This document shows positions 15,494-22,830 of a stretch of 29,485 bases of DNA, piece after piece. How positions within the stretch are numbered: the first letter of the stretch is position 1; each line of letters opens with the position of its first letter. The notes beneath the pieces were generated by a model. It did no database searches. It was not told the origin of the DNA and saw only the letters and a list, made by a program, of their open reading frames with translations. Source of the DNA: a virus; the IMG/VR virus record IMGVR_UViG_3300030116_004030, positions 1 to 29,485 of that record. The stretch is one strand, 5' to 3'. Both the position numbers and the translations under genes were made by a program.

Positions 15494-16126
15494 TTAAAAT
15501 AATTCTGTTTGATTAACATTTTCTTTTTGTTTTATACCCATCACAGTATTTAATATTGTTTTGCCAGCTTCATAATCAACTAAGTTTCTTGCAATTTTTT
15601 GAACACTTTGTTTGCCTTTATATTTTCTAAAATCATAATCATGAAATTCACACCATTTATCAACCTCATTTTTTGATTCCATTATATTACATTTTCTTTC
15701 ATTTAAATTATTTGGCAATGTAAAGTTTGTCCAATATAAGTGCCTACCTTTTTTTTGAGCTGAAATTAATGGCTCATAATATGGTATTACATTTTCAACA
15801 ACAAATTTACCTTTAAACCATTTTTGCAAAAACAATATTTCTTGGTATAACTTCATATCAGGATAAACTGGTTTAGTAGTGCTTCTTCTTGCAAATCTTG
15901 ATCTACTATGTGTTGGACATGGTGGAGATGACCATATAAAGTCAAACTCTTTATAATGATCTAATAAATATTGATGAGCATCTGCTACAATAACTTCATC
16001 ATTTGGAAATCTTTCTTGATATAATTTAGCTAATTCATCATCCCATTCAACCGCTGTTATTTGATGTTCATTACCCCATTTATATCTATTACCCCCTAAA
16101 CAAGCATATAAGTTTAATATTTTCAT
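15494..16126 (-). CDS. Cytosine-C5 DNA methyltransferase-like protein, short form
   Basis: This 210-residue protein has motif I (NLYACLGGNRYKWG, 5-18), a motif II-like acidic site (AVEWDD) and a motif III-like ADAHQYL. Motif IV is SSPPCPTHSR with candidate catalytic Cys70, and motif VI is FVVENV with Glu111. An ordinary C5 enzyme has 300 or more residues, a target recognition region and a motif IX/X end. Here the part after motif VI is only about 95 residues, although it keeps GRHLYWTNF (motif VIII-like). I recall this short form as common in Bacteroidota phages. It may methylate phage DNA to evade restriction, or modify nucleotides. The target is unknown. Confidence 0.8.
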   Translation of the reverse strand: MKILNLYACLGGNRYKWGNEHQITAVEWDDELAKLYQERFPNDEVIVADAHQYLLDHYKEFDFIWSSPPCPTHSRSRFARRSTTKPVYPDMKLYQEILFLQKWFKGKFVVENVIPYYEPLISAQKKGRHLYWTNFTLPNNLNERKCNIMESKNEVDKWCEFHDYDFRKYKGKQSVQKIARNLVDYEAGKTILNTVMGIKQKENVNQTELF

Positions 16127-16128
16127 AA

Positions 16129-17808
16129 TTAAAATGGTACTGTGTCTTTATGTATTTCTATTGTTTTTTCTTTATCATCTATTGGCAAATAAATACCACC
16201 AGAGTTAAAGTCAGGACATATTTCGGTTTCTCCTAATTGTCCATTTTCTTTTCTTTTTATTTTTTGGAAAGATATTTTTACTACATCTGAACCATATTTA
16301 GTTTTTCTACCAATCAATCTATGACATATGATTCCATTAAAACTTTTATTAAAAAAATCAGCAGAACCAGAAATTTGATAAAGATTGGGTATTTTATAAA
16401 TACCATTTTCTGATTCTATTTTTCTTGGATGTGCTACTAAAAAAAGATGTGTATTAGTTTGCTGGCAAAATTGTGTGATATAACTTAATTGTTTACCAAT
16501 ATAGCTATGATCTCTTTGAGCTGAATGGTCCAACATATTCCAAGGATCAATTACACAAACATTTACACCCTTTTGAAAAACCAATTCTCTAAATGCATCT
16601 AAGATACCTTTAAGTGTTAGATTTTCTAAATTAATTTTTATCCAATAAAAATGTTCTTCAATAAAATCTTTAGTGTTATTCAGATCATCAGTAGTACAAT
16701 TTTTTTTATTTAATTTATTTGCAATCCTTTTTATATGACCTTCATATGGATAACTTTCAGGTGAAAACATAGCACACCTAAAACTATATCTAGTGGCTAA
16801 ATTACAAAGTACCTGGTCAAGGATGTCAGATTTTCCACTATTAGGGATACCAGAAACCACTGTCCATTCACCAAATGCCATCTTGAAATAAGAATCTGAT
16901 CCTGGCAAACCAACTGAATAATTGACAATTCCATTTTCATTAAAGTTAATAACATCTTGCCATATGTCATGAACATTCAAAACACCTTCTAATGGAAAGT
17001 TTTTAGCATTTTTTATTATGTTTCTAAGTGTTTCTGCACCCTTTTCTATTAATACTTCATTAGCATCTTTAAAATCTTTAAAATCAACATATTTACATCT
17101 ATAATTTCCAAACCTTCTTGCTAGTTCATTTCTAAGCTGCAAACCAGCATCATCATTATCGGTACAAAGAACTATCTCTTTTTTGTCTTTAAAATATTCC
17201 CAACAATTATCTAGGTATTCTAATTTTTGTGAACCTTTACTTGCACCATTAGGAACTGATACAACTGAATATAATCCACATTCATGTAGGGATAGTGCAT
17301 CCATTTCTCCTTCTACAACATAACATCTTTCAAAATCTTTGATATTATCAATGCCATAAAATATTAATTCAGCTCCAGAAACTAATTTAAAATTCTTTTG
17401 GCCATCTCTATATTTTACATTGATTACTTTATTATCTCTATAATAATTAAAGTTTATACATTTTCTTTTGGCCCTAACTTGTGGCATATATTCTAGTGAT
17501 TCACCAATTTTCCAATGTACTAATGTTGGTTCTGATATTTTTCTATCAGCAAACCATTTAATTACCCTATCAGTTAAATTTACTTTTACCTTTTCTGGTA
17601 AAATATATTCTTGTTTTTTCTTAAATAAAACATTTCCTTGCCAACCACAATGATGACAATTATATAATCCTTCATCAATGTTGACAGACAAGCAATCATC
17701 ATTTTTATTTTTTCTTAAATGACTGCATTTTGGACATTTTGTTTTTATGTTTCCAGATGTTTTTTTGATTTTGATTCCTAAGTTTTGTAACTCTTTTAAA
17801 TAGCTCAT
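16129..17808 (-). CDS. DNA primase-helicase (T7 gp4-like)
   Basis: The 559-residue protein has an N-terminal zinc ribbon (Cys25, Cys28, Cys51, Cys54), then a Toprim domain with VVEGEMDALSLHECG (Glu167) and LCTDNDDAGLQLRNEL (Asp217 and following). The DnaB-like helicase domain has Walker A SGIPNSGKSDILDQ (320-327) and Walker B NVCVIDPWN (417-424). A His-bearing sensor (LFLVAHPRK) and a C-terminal RecA-like end follow. The order matches bifunctional gp4 enzymes that unwind and prime at the fork. The window encodes no DNA polymerase, so the host polymerase is probably recruited. The gene is tightly packed between a C5 methyltransferase and a PD-(D/E)XK gene. Confidence 0.93.
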   Translation of the reverse strand: MSYLKELQNLGIKIKKTSGNIKTKCPKCSHLRKNKNDDCLSVNIDEGLYNCHHCGWQGNVLFKKKQEYILPEKVKVNLTDRVIKWFADRKISEPTLVHWKIGESLEYMPQVRAKRKCINFNYYRDNKVINVKYRDGQKNFKLVSGAELIFYGIDNIKDFERCYVVEGEMDALSLHECGLYSVVSVPNGASKGSQKLEYLDNCWEYFKDKKEIVLCTDNDDAGLQLRNELARRFGNYRCKYVDFKDFKDANEVLIEKGAETLRNIIKNAKNFPLEGVLNVHDIWQDVINFNENGIVNYSVGLPGSDSYFKMAFGEWTVVSGIPNSGKSDILDQVLCNLATRYSFRCAMFSPESYPYEGHIKRIANKLNKKNCTTDDLNNTKDFIEEHFYWIKINLENLTLKGILDAFRELVFQKGVNVCVIDPWNMLDHSAQRDHSYIGKQLSYITQFCQQTNTHLFLVAHPRKIESENGIYKIPNLYQISGSADFFNKSFNGIICHRLIGRKTKYGSDVVKISFQKIKRKENGQLGETEICPDFNSGGIYLPIDDKEKTIEIHKDTVPF

Positions 17809-17809
17809 T

Positions 17810-18310
17810 TTAAATATTTAATTGTTCAAGTGAAATTAAGTTTTCTTTTTCTAAAACATATGATTCAACCCTTGTCATTCTTAAATTATTTTTCCTAAAT
17901 AACATTTTATTTGTTGCAAATCCTTCAAATCTATATCTTGGATATAAACAACTAAACAAAGCAAATAAATTACATTCGCTTTTTGCATAAGATGGAACCA
18001 TTAATGGATGATCTGGATTTCTGTTTACTTTTACATCTACTGTCATATTAATCCAATAAGCATCATAATAATCAGTACCAAGTTTTTTACTTGAGTTTTG
18101 TATTTTAAAATCAGGAAATAAATTTAATTCTCTACAAAAAATAAATTCAGCTCCAAATCCAACAATGTTAAGTTCTACTTTTGATTCTTTATTGACAGTT
18201 TTTAATCCATCCCAACCTGTTTTCTTTTTATTAATATGTCTTTGTTGAGCTGCCAATTCTACAATTTTTTGCTCATATTTATCTAATTTATATACTTTAC
18301 CTTTTCTCAT
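17810..18310 (-). CDS. PD-(D/E)XK-like nuclease next to the adenine methyltransferase
   Basis: This 166-residue protein has a likely nuclease core: GFGAEFIFCRELNLFPDF (Glu55), then GTDYYDAYW (Asp83) and TVDVKVN with Asp92 and Lys94. The remaining sequence (NLFALFSCLYPRYRFEGFAT) gives the following strands. Similar small proteins with the GxxGExxFxxxxN start and VDVK motif are seen in phages and restriction-like systems. It lies 3 bases downstream of the adenine methyltransferase and 1 base upstream of the primase-helicase. It could be a replication nuclease or the cutting partner of a phage R-M pair. Neither is proved. Confidence 0.65.
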   Translation of the reverse strand: MRKGKVYKLDKYEQKIVELAAQQRHINKKKTGWDGLKTVNKESKVELNIVGFGAEFIFCRELNLFPDFKIQNSSKKLGTDYYDAYWINMTVDVKVNRNPDHPLMVPSYAKSECNLFALFSCLYPRYRFEGFATNKMLFRKNNLRMTRVESYVLEKENLISLEQLNI

Positions 18311-18313
18311 AAT

Positions 18314-18733
18314 TTATTTTTTAAAAATTACTAGCATACTAGGTCGCATTGCTGGACCTGTTTTGCCATTTATGTCTATAAACTTAATTCTGCCTTTAAT
18401 AAATCTTAATTCAGCTTTATTATAACAGTATTCATGAAACCATTTTGTGTCTGTATTAGCAAAAACTAAAAAAACTATTAATTCAGCTTTTCCAAATTTT
18501 AATTCATGATTTGCTTTTTTTAACCAACCTAAAACATTAGAATATGGAGGATTTACAAAATTTCTTTTTCCCCATTCAATTTCTAAACCATTCCATTGAT
18601 TAATATCATGTTGAAATGGACATGGATCAAAATCAAAATTAAATTCTTTATTTAACTCATCATATAAATTTTTTGGTGTTTGCCAATGGTCAGTTTTTTT
18701 GCTTTGGAATAATTTTATTTGTTGCTTATTCAT
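18314..18733 (-). CDS. Phage DNA N6-adenine methyltransferase (Dam family)
   Basis: The 139-residue protein begins with a glutamine/lysine-rich leader, then DHWQTPKNLYDELNKEFNFD and FDPCPFQHD, the typical start of phage N-6-adenine methyltransferases (PF05869). The catalytic motif is NFVNPPYSN (NPPY at 60-63), and LIVFLVFANTDTKWFHEYCY follows. It transfers a methyl group from S-adenosylmethionine to adenine, probably protecting phage DNA from host restriction or regulating replication. The start codon overlaps the stop of the replication initiator gene by 4 bases. The target sequence is unknown. Confidence 0.9.
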   Translation of the reverse strand: MNKQQIKLFQSKKTDHWQTPKNLYDELNKEFNFDFDPCPFQHDINQWNGLEIEWGKRNFVNPPYSNVLGWLKKANHELKFGKAELIVFLVFANTDTKWFHEYCYNKAELRFIKGRIKFIDINGKTGPAMRPSMLVIFKK

Positions 18734-19584
18734 CTTATAAAATTTTTTATTGTTTCTATTTCATCTCTTTCTAAAATTTGTGAAATATTGTATTCATTTA
18801 ATTTATCTGTTTTTGTTTTTGCACCCAACCTTTCAACACCATCAGGGTCATTATAAATTACATATTCTACTATGTTTTTTATTTTCCAATAACATGATGG
18901 TTTATTATATTTTTTATAATTATCAAAAAACCTATCAATAAATTTTATACCATTTTGATCTTGATTTCTGAGTTTTAAAAGTGAAAGAAAATTGTTTGAC
19001 CAAAAATCATTATTTCTAGTAAACTTAACTACTAAGTATAATTCACCTAAATCATATTTATCAATTCTTACACATTTATCTAAACAATCAATCCAATTAG
19101 CAATTTGAGCATCTGTTTTAGGTTGATATTTATTTGGAAATAAACTTACAAAATGAGGATATGATTCAATGATTTTTTGATTTTTAACATTAATATTTCT
19201 TTTATATAATATATTATATATATTATTAATATTACTTTGTGCAGAAAAATCCATGTCTGGTTTTATCGGCTCTGGTTTTTCAGTATTCGGTTTATCATTT
19301 AGATAATAATTTATACCCTTAAACTTTCCTTTATCTGTGATCTTTTCTCTAACGATAAATCCATTATTTATAAGCTCATTTAATCTTTTTCTGATAGTAT
19401 CTCTACCTTCTTTAAAATGATTGGCAATAAATTCTACTGTTATTTTTTGATCTGATTTATGTGAAAACATCCAAGAGTATAAACCTGTAGCACCTAGAGA
19501 AATGCCTTTATGCCTATAAATATGTATTGGCACAATTGTATAGTTGTCAAACTTTTTTGGTTTGTAAATTCTATTATATTTCAT
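18730..19584 (-). CDS. Winged-helix replication initiator-like protein containing the probable origin
   Basis: The 284-residue product has an N-terminal winged-helix domain: LGATGLYSWMFSHKSDQKIT, VEFIANHFKEGRDTIRKRLN and GFIVREKITDKGKFKG. Phage replisome organisers and plasmid-type initiators start this way. A low-complexity linker (residues about 95-125, with KPNTEKPEPIKPDMD) follows, then a helical C-terminal domain with many aromatic residues. The linker is encoded by three tandem iteron-like repeats and an almost pure A/T stretch, as in lambda O and its origin. The gene is flanked by VRR-NUC, DnaA-like and primase-helicase genes. The replication role is inferred from fold and context. Confidence 0.65.
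   Translation of the reverse strand: MKYNRIYKPKKFDNYTIVPIHIYRHKGISLGATGLYSWMFSHKSDQKITVEFIANHFKEGRDTIRKRLNELINNGFIVREKITDKGKFKGINYYLNDKPNTEKPEPIKPDMDFSAQSNINNIYNILYKRNINVKNQKIIESYPHFVSLFPNKYQPKTDAQIANWIDCLDKCVRIDKYDLGELYLVVKFTRNNDFWSNNFLSLLKLRNQDQNGIKFIDRFFDNYKKYNKPSCYWKIKNIVEYVIYNDPDGVERLGAKTKTDKLNEYNISQILERDEIETIKNFIR
19190..19296 (-). other. Putative replication origin inside the initiator gene (iterons plus AT-rich stretch)
   Basis: Three tandem imperfect repeats of 14-16 bases lie at 19252-19296 on the minus strand: GATAAACCGAATACT, GAAAAACCAGAGCC and GATAAAACCAGACATG. Immediately downstream is a stretch at 19190-19234 with only one G/C base in 45. Iterons beside a low-melting segment within the initiator gene are the arrangement of the lambda origin. 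No experimental support is available here. Confidence 0.5.
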
Positions 19585-19596
19585 AAATAGCTAAGA

Positions 19597-19848
19597 TTAG
19601 TTTCTATCTACTAATCCTTTAATTTCATCACAAAAGTGTCTAAGCTGGTCATAAGTTTCCTTAAATTCTTGAAATGATATTTCTCTATCATCAAAAATAA
19701 ACCAAAGCAATTCCATTAATAAATCAAACTCTGCTTCACTTGCTTTTCCAATATACTTATACTCATACTTAAAATTGTCAGAACTTGACTGTGTCCACTT
19801 TACTCTTTGCTTTTCTGGCTCAAAATATACCTTTCTAGTTTTTGACAT
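19597..19848 (-). CDS. Hypothetical acidic protein (83 aa)
   Basis: The ATG at 19848 gives MSKTRKVYFEPEKQRVKWTQ, followed by an acidic helical segment (ASEAEFDLLMELLWFIFDDR) and a coiled C-terminal helix. A start two codons earlier would be TTG and is less likely. The frame overlaps the end of the VRR-NUC gene by 14 bases. No family is recognised. The strongly acidic middle could suit a protein partner of the neighbouring replication or nuclease proteins, which is only a guess. Confidence 0.55.
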   Translation of the reverse strand: MSKTRKVYFEPEKQRVKWTQSSSDNFKYEYKYIGKASEAEFDLLMELLWFIFDDREISFQEFKETYDQLRHFCDEIKGLVDRN

Positions 19849-20209
19849 TTTCAAAATAATTATCTATAATTTTAATACATTCATCTTCGTTATTACTCCA
19901 CAATGCCTTCCATTTCGCATTTTCGAGCCATTTAAGCCACTTTTTTTGGTTTTCGGTAGGTTTATTATACCCAGCTTTTAATTCAATCGCTAAACCATTA
20001 TAATTTTTATTGGGTGTAAATATCATTACATCAGGTACTCCAGGTTTTGTACCTAGATATTTCATTTTATATTGTTCAAATGGGGACCTTTTACCTTCAT
20101 TAGCAACATGAGTATATAATGCATTTGGGTATGTATCTTCTAAGTATCTCATTATTCTATTTTGCAATATATCTTCTTTTCCTAAATATTTTGAATATGG
20201 GTTTCCCAT
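19835..20209 (-). CDS. VRR-NUC domain nuclease
   Basis: From the ATG at 20209 the product has 124 residues, beginning MGNPYSKYLGKEDILQNRIM. It carries the VRR-NUC pattern: the first helix with an acidic residue, THVANEGKRSPFEQY, then KPGVPDVMIFTP with the catalytic Asp, and GLAIELKAGYNKPTENQKKW with Glu-x-Lys. VRR-NUC enzymes of phages are single-domain structure-selective nucleases that resolve branched DNA. A longer frame opens at an ATG at 20251, but it would overlap the preceding gene and add an unrelated hydrophobic leader, so 20209 is preferred. Confidence 0.88.
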   Translation of the reverse strand: MGNPYSKYLGKEDILQNRIMRYLEDTYPNALYTHVANEGKRSPFEQYKMKYLGTKPGVPDVMIFTPNKNYNGLAIELKAGYNKPTENQKKWLKWLENAKWKALWSNNEDECIKIIDNYFENVKN

Positions 20210-20225
20210 GCTATAATATAAAAAA

Positions 20226-20684
20226 TTAATCAGTATTTGCAAGAAGATCATTTAATAATAGATTAAAATCTTCTTTTTGAGTTTTAATTTGCTTTTTTAA
20301 TTTTTCTATTTTTTTTAATCTTTTACCACTCAAAACTAAATAATGATTATAGTTTTTTACCAATTGGTCAATAGTCAAATTAGTTTCTTTTTTCGATATT
20401 GAATTTTTTGCAAACAATAAAATTCTTGCAAATTTTTCATTATATATGCCACTTTTAAATTTATCATCTGCTAAAATGTTATCAAACTCTTTTAAAGCAT
20501 GAATAACAGTAGCATGGCCCTTATTAACTGATTTACCAATTTCGTAGTAACTCATTTTTAAAAGATTTCTACATAAATAATAATAACATGATCTAGCAAC
20601 TACATAGTCAAATCTTCTTGATTTTAGATCAAGGTTTAAATTAAATTCACCTTCTACAGTTTTTCTAAAAATATTTTGATTCAT
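20226..20684 (-). CDS. DnaA domain IV-like DNA-binding protein
   Basis: The 152-residue product contains VARSCYYYLCRNLLKMSYYE and IGKSVNKGHATVIHALKEFD (residues about 29-68). This follows the DnaA domain IV pattern of AR..amYLcR, a helix and IG...rdHsTVihA. No AAA+ domain is present, so it is a stand-alone box-binding domain. The rest (residues 80-152) is a charged coiled-coil-like tail. It might bind DnaA-box-like sites on phage or host DNA to recruit or block the host initiator. It lies between the exonuclease and VRR-NUC genes. Confidence 0.8.
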   Translation of the reverse strand: MNQNIFRKTVEGEFNLNLDLKSRRFDYVVARSCYYYLCRNLLKMSYYEIGKSVNKGHATVIHALKEFDNILADDKFKSGIYNEKFARILLFAKNSISKKETNLTIDQLVKNYNHYLVLSGKRLKKIEKLKKQIKTQKEDFNLLLNDLLANTD

Positions 20685-20686
20685 AA

Positions 20687-21472
20687 TTATATTATTAAAC
20701 AGCCATCATCTGTCGTTTGGTCCCAACTTGGCCCTGGGATAATACCTGTATTTATGTATGCTTTCCAATCTTTAAAAGCAGATTGCCATAATAATCTGCC
20801 TTGTTCAATTTTATCATCACTAATTTTTACAACCTCAATTCTATAAGGTGGATTAGTAGGACAAAGAATAAATCTAAAATCATCAATGCCCAACATATCC
20901 ATATAAAATGCAGCTTGTATATGATAACCTCTATTATAAATATCCCTTCTAAATTTATTTGGATTTGAGCTTTGACAAGTTTTTATATCAGCAATAAATT
21001 CGTTATTATTTCCAATAATGTCTGGTCGAACCCTAACATCAATACCATCATATTTTATATAATGAGATAATTCTATTATACCAGTGCAATATTTTTTTGC
21101 AGTTTGATTTTCTTTAAATCTATTATAAACACCCATTACTTTTTCAACTTCTTCGAAACTTAAAGGTATTTTATTATCAGCTTTTTCTAATGCTTCTTTT
21201 TTTAATGCAATACCTTCTTTTGTTCTACCATTTTCAATATATGGCATATGATAATATAAATCATCATATATATCAGTTTCAATTAATTTTGCATGAATTG
21301 CTGTCCCCAGCTTCATAGCTGGAGTTTCTTTAATTTTTTTACCATTCACTAAATCATCAACACTTTCTTCTGCTATTCTTTTTAAACCACTAGCACTAAT
21401 GCTTTGATGTGAATGATAATGTTCATTACTATCTTTTTGAACAATGATTTCAGTAATTTTCTCTTTAAACAT
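20687..21472 (-). CDS. PD-(D/E)XK exonuclease, RecE/DUF3799-like
   Basis: This 261-residue protein begins with SISASGLKRIAEESVDDLVN, then GTAIHAKLIE with His58 of the RecB/Cas4-like core. It continues with IDVRVRPDIIG (Asp near 154) and FIADIKTCQ with Asp-x-Lys. RGYHIQAAFYMDML supplies the downstream QxxxY motif. This is the pattern of the C-terminal nuclease of exodeoxyribonuclease VIII (PF12684). It likely resects DNA ends for the annealing protein encoded two genes upstream, forming a phage recombination pair. The start codon overlaps the end of a 43-residue gene. Confidence 0.88.
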   Translation of the reverse strand: MFKEKITEIIVQKDSNEHYHSHQSISASGLKRIAEESVDDLVNGKKIKETPAMKLGTAIHAKLIETDIYDDLYYHMPYIENGRTKEGIALKKEALEKADNKIPLSFEEVEKVMGVYNRFKENQTAKKYCTGIIELSHYIKYDGIDVRVRPDIIGNNNEFIADIKTCQSSNPNKFRRDIYNRGYHIQAAFYMDMLGIDDFRFILCPTNPPYRIEVVKISDDKIEQGRLLWQSAFKDWKAYINTGIIPGPSWDQTTDDGCLII

Positions 21473-21596
21473 TTTTTATAATTTTATGTATTAAATATGG
21501 CAGAACTAATATTTTACCAACTAATTTAAATAGCTCAAAAATTTCATCAATTTTTTCTGGTGATCTGCCTTGGTTTGATCTATATTGTCTTTTCAT
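21465..21596 (-). CDS. Small basic/hydrophobic protein (43 aa)
   Basis: The frame begins MKRQYRSNQGRSPEKIDEIF and ends with a hydrophobic helix (LVGKILVLPYLIHKIIKNV). Its stop codon lies eight bases inside the exonuclease gene, so the two are probably coupled. It is the only gene in the 220-base space after the terminator at 21641-21673. No family is recognised. The amphipathic or single membrane helix suggests a membrane peptide. Confidence 0.5.
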   Translation of the reverse strand: MKRQYRSNQGRSPEKIDEIFELFKLVGKILVLPYLIHKIIKNV

Positions 21597-21640
21597 AATT
21601 AAAAATTTCTTTTAATTTAAAAACTTTTTTTAATATATAC

Positions 21641-21673
21641 AAAAAAAAAAGACAGCTAATTAAAACTGTCTTT
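21641..21673 (-). terminator. Rho-independent terminator after the DUF3127 gene
   Basis: On the minus strand AAAGACAG pairs with CTGTCTTT around a 10-base A/T loop, followed by a run of T. It lies 23 bases after the DUF3127 stop codon and would separate the annealing-protein transcript from the exonuclease and replication genes unless it is read through. Confidence 0.8.
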
Positions 21674-21696
21674 CTTTCCCTTCTTGTTTGCTTAAA

Positions 21697-22047
21697 CTAA
21701 AATGGGAGATCATCTGGTTGATTTACTGGTGGTGGTGGATTACCAGTAGAAACAACATCATCATCAGATTCTTCTAGTTCTTCTATTCTCCAACCTTGAA
21801 TAGAATTAAAATATTTTACCTCACCTTTATCGTTAGTCCATTCTTTACCTCTAAGATTAATGTTAATTTTTACCTTATCACCAACTTGATGTTTATCCAA
21901 TAACGATGTCTTGTCTTGTATAAATTCAAGTAATATATCTTGAGGATATTGTTCATTGGTCCTTATAACCATTTCTCTTTTTCTAAAACCTTTTTCACCA
22001 TACTCTTTAGTATCGTTAATTAATTTTATTATACCTGTTACTTCCAT
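21697..22047 (-). CDS. DUF3127 SSB-like protein with acidic DDLPF tip
   Basis: The 116-residue protein starts MEVTGIIKLINDTKEYGEKG and continues with FRKREMVIRTNEQYPQDILL, VGDKVKININLRGKEW and KYFNSIQGWRIEEL. This is the OB-fold-like pattern of DUF3127, a family typical of Bacteroidota. The last 30 residues are Pro/Asp-rich and end DDLPF, very close to the acidic tip of bacterial SSB that recruits partner proteins. It probably serves as the phage ssDNA-binding protein beside the annealing protein and exonuclease. The family function has not been firmly established, so the SSB role is inferred from sequence and context. Confidence 0.8.
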   Translation of the reverse strand: MEVTGIIKLINDTKEYGEKGFRKREMVIRTNEQYPQDILLEFIQDKTSLLDKHQVGDKVKININLRGKEWTNDKGEVKYFNSIQGWRIEELEESDDDVVSTGNPPPPVNQPDDLPF

Positions 22048-22049
22048 AA

Positions 22050-22577
22050 TTATTTAATTTTAAATTTATTTTTTATTTGTTCTTTATAAGTGTTCTTCAT
22101 TCTAAAAGTTTCTAAAACATTAATTGCTTGTGTTTTAGTTGCCTTTAATGTTGCTTGGAATTGGTTTTCATCTAACCATTCTCTAGTGTCTTGAGGTTGA
22201 TTTTTAACAGCATTTAAAACTTCTTCTGCTGATGCTACACTTGTATCTATTCCTATACCTAAATTACCTAATGCCCTACCAACAGCACTTGTCTCACAGT
22301 TTTCAATATGTGATTTTTGATTTATAAATGTAGAGCTTTTGAGTTCTCTAGCAGTGCCACTAGATATTATTGAACCAGATGCATTTAAGATTTCGCATCT
22401 AAATTCAACTCTATTTTCATCAATGATTTGACCCTTTGAATTTTTGGATTTAAACCATTCATCTAAAGTTTTTGTTGTTACTAAGCCATAATCTTTATAT
22501 TTAGGATTTGTCCTAAATTCTTTGATTCTGGTGTTCACCATAACATAGGGTTTGCCCATGTAATTAATTGATTCCAT
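22050..22577 (-). CDS. Putative single-strand annealing recombinase (ERF/Rad52-like)
   Basis: The 175-residue product has KPYVMVNTRIKEFRTNPKYK at the start, a beta region with NRVEFRCEILNASGSIISSG, and the strongly characteristic IENCETSAVGRALGNLGIGI (residues about 93-112). AVGRALxxxGIG at this place is typical of ERF/Rad52-like single-strand annealing proteins of phages. The C-terminal 50 residues are helical and basic. It is encoded with an SSB-like protein and a RecE-like exonuclease, the usual partners. Which annealing family it belongs to cannot be fixed by eye. Confidence 0.72.
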   Translation of the reverse strand: MESINYMGKPYVMVNTRIKEFRTNPKYKDYGLVTTKTLDEWFKSKNSKGQIIDENRVEFRCEILNASGSIISSGTARELKSSTFINQKSHIENCETSAVGRALGNLGIGIDTSVASAEEVLNAVKNQPQDTREWLDENQFQATLKATKTQAINVLETFRMKNTYKEQIKNKFKIK

Positions 22578-22590
22578 AAATAGTATTTAA

Positions 22591-22800
22591 TTAAATTAAT
22601 CTTTTTTTTATCTCGAAACCATTGTTTTCCAACATATTGATTTCGCTAATCGTAAATCTTCCAGGATTGTTAATCCTATCTTTTAAGGTTGGTGGTGTGC
22701 ATTTTAATAACTTACACACTACACTTTTTTTTAACCCTAATCTTTTAAGCTCTTTTTCAAAATAACCTTTAAAAATAAACTTTTCTTCTTCTTTATTCAT
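22591..22800 (-). CDS. Small helix-turn-helix protein (69 aa), possible early regulator
   Basis: The ATG at 22800 gives MNKEEEKFIFKGYFEKELKR followed by a helix-turn-helix-like segment (KKSVVCKLLKCTPPTLKDRI). A short end with ISEINMLENNGFEIKKR follows. This is the Cro/Xre-like pattern seen in Bacteroidota phages. The promoter-like box at 22823-22830 lies upstream of this ATG, which rules out a longer TTG start at 22818 that would fall on the expected transcription start. It is the first gene after the tail operon terminator, so it may control the early region. Confidence 0.65.
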   Translation of the reverse strand: MNKEEEKFIFKGYFEKELKRLGLKKSVVCKLLKCTPPTLKDRINNPGRFTISEINMLENNGFEIKKRLI

Positions 22801-22822
22801 ATAATAAATTTGATGCAAATTA

Positions 22823-22830
22823 CAAAAATA
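22823..22830 (-). promoter_or_regulatory. Early promoter-like element with overlapping palindrome
   Basis: TATTTTTG on the minus strand fits TAnnTTTG. It lies between the terminator at 22854-22892 and the HTH gene, leaving a leader of roughly 18 bases before the ATG at 22800. The 12-base palindrome AAAAATATTTTT at 22824-22835 overlaps it. No clear -33 TTTG is seen. Confidence 0.4.

Noticed and set aside
17810-18310. Reading the 166-residue protein as a Holliday junction resolvase of a named family
   Set aside because: Only the general PD-(D/E)XK core is visible; VRR-NUC nearby already offers that role, so a specific name would be unsupported.
22801-22818. Upstream TTG start extending the helix-turn-helix protein by six residues
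   Set aside because: The promoter-like box at 22823-22830 would place the transcript start at about this codon, and an ATG at 22800 gives a normal N-terminus.
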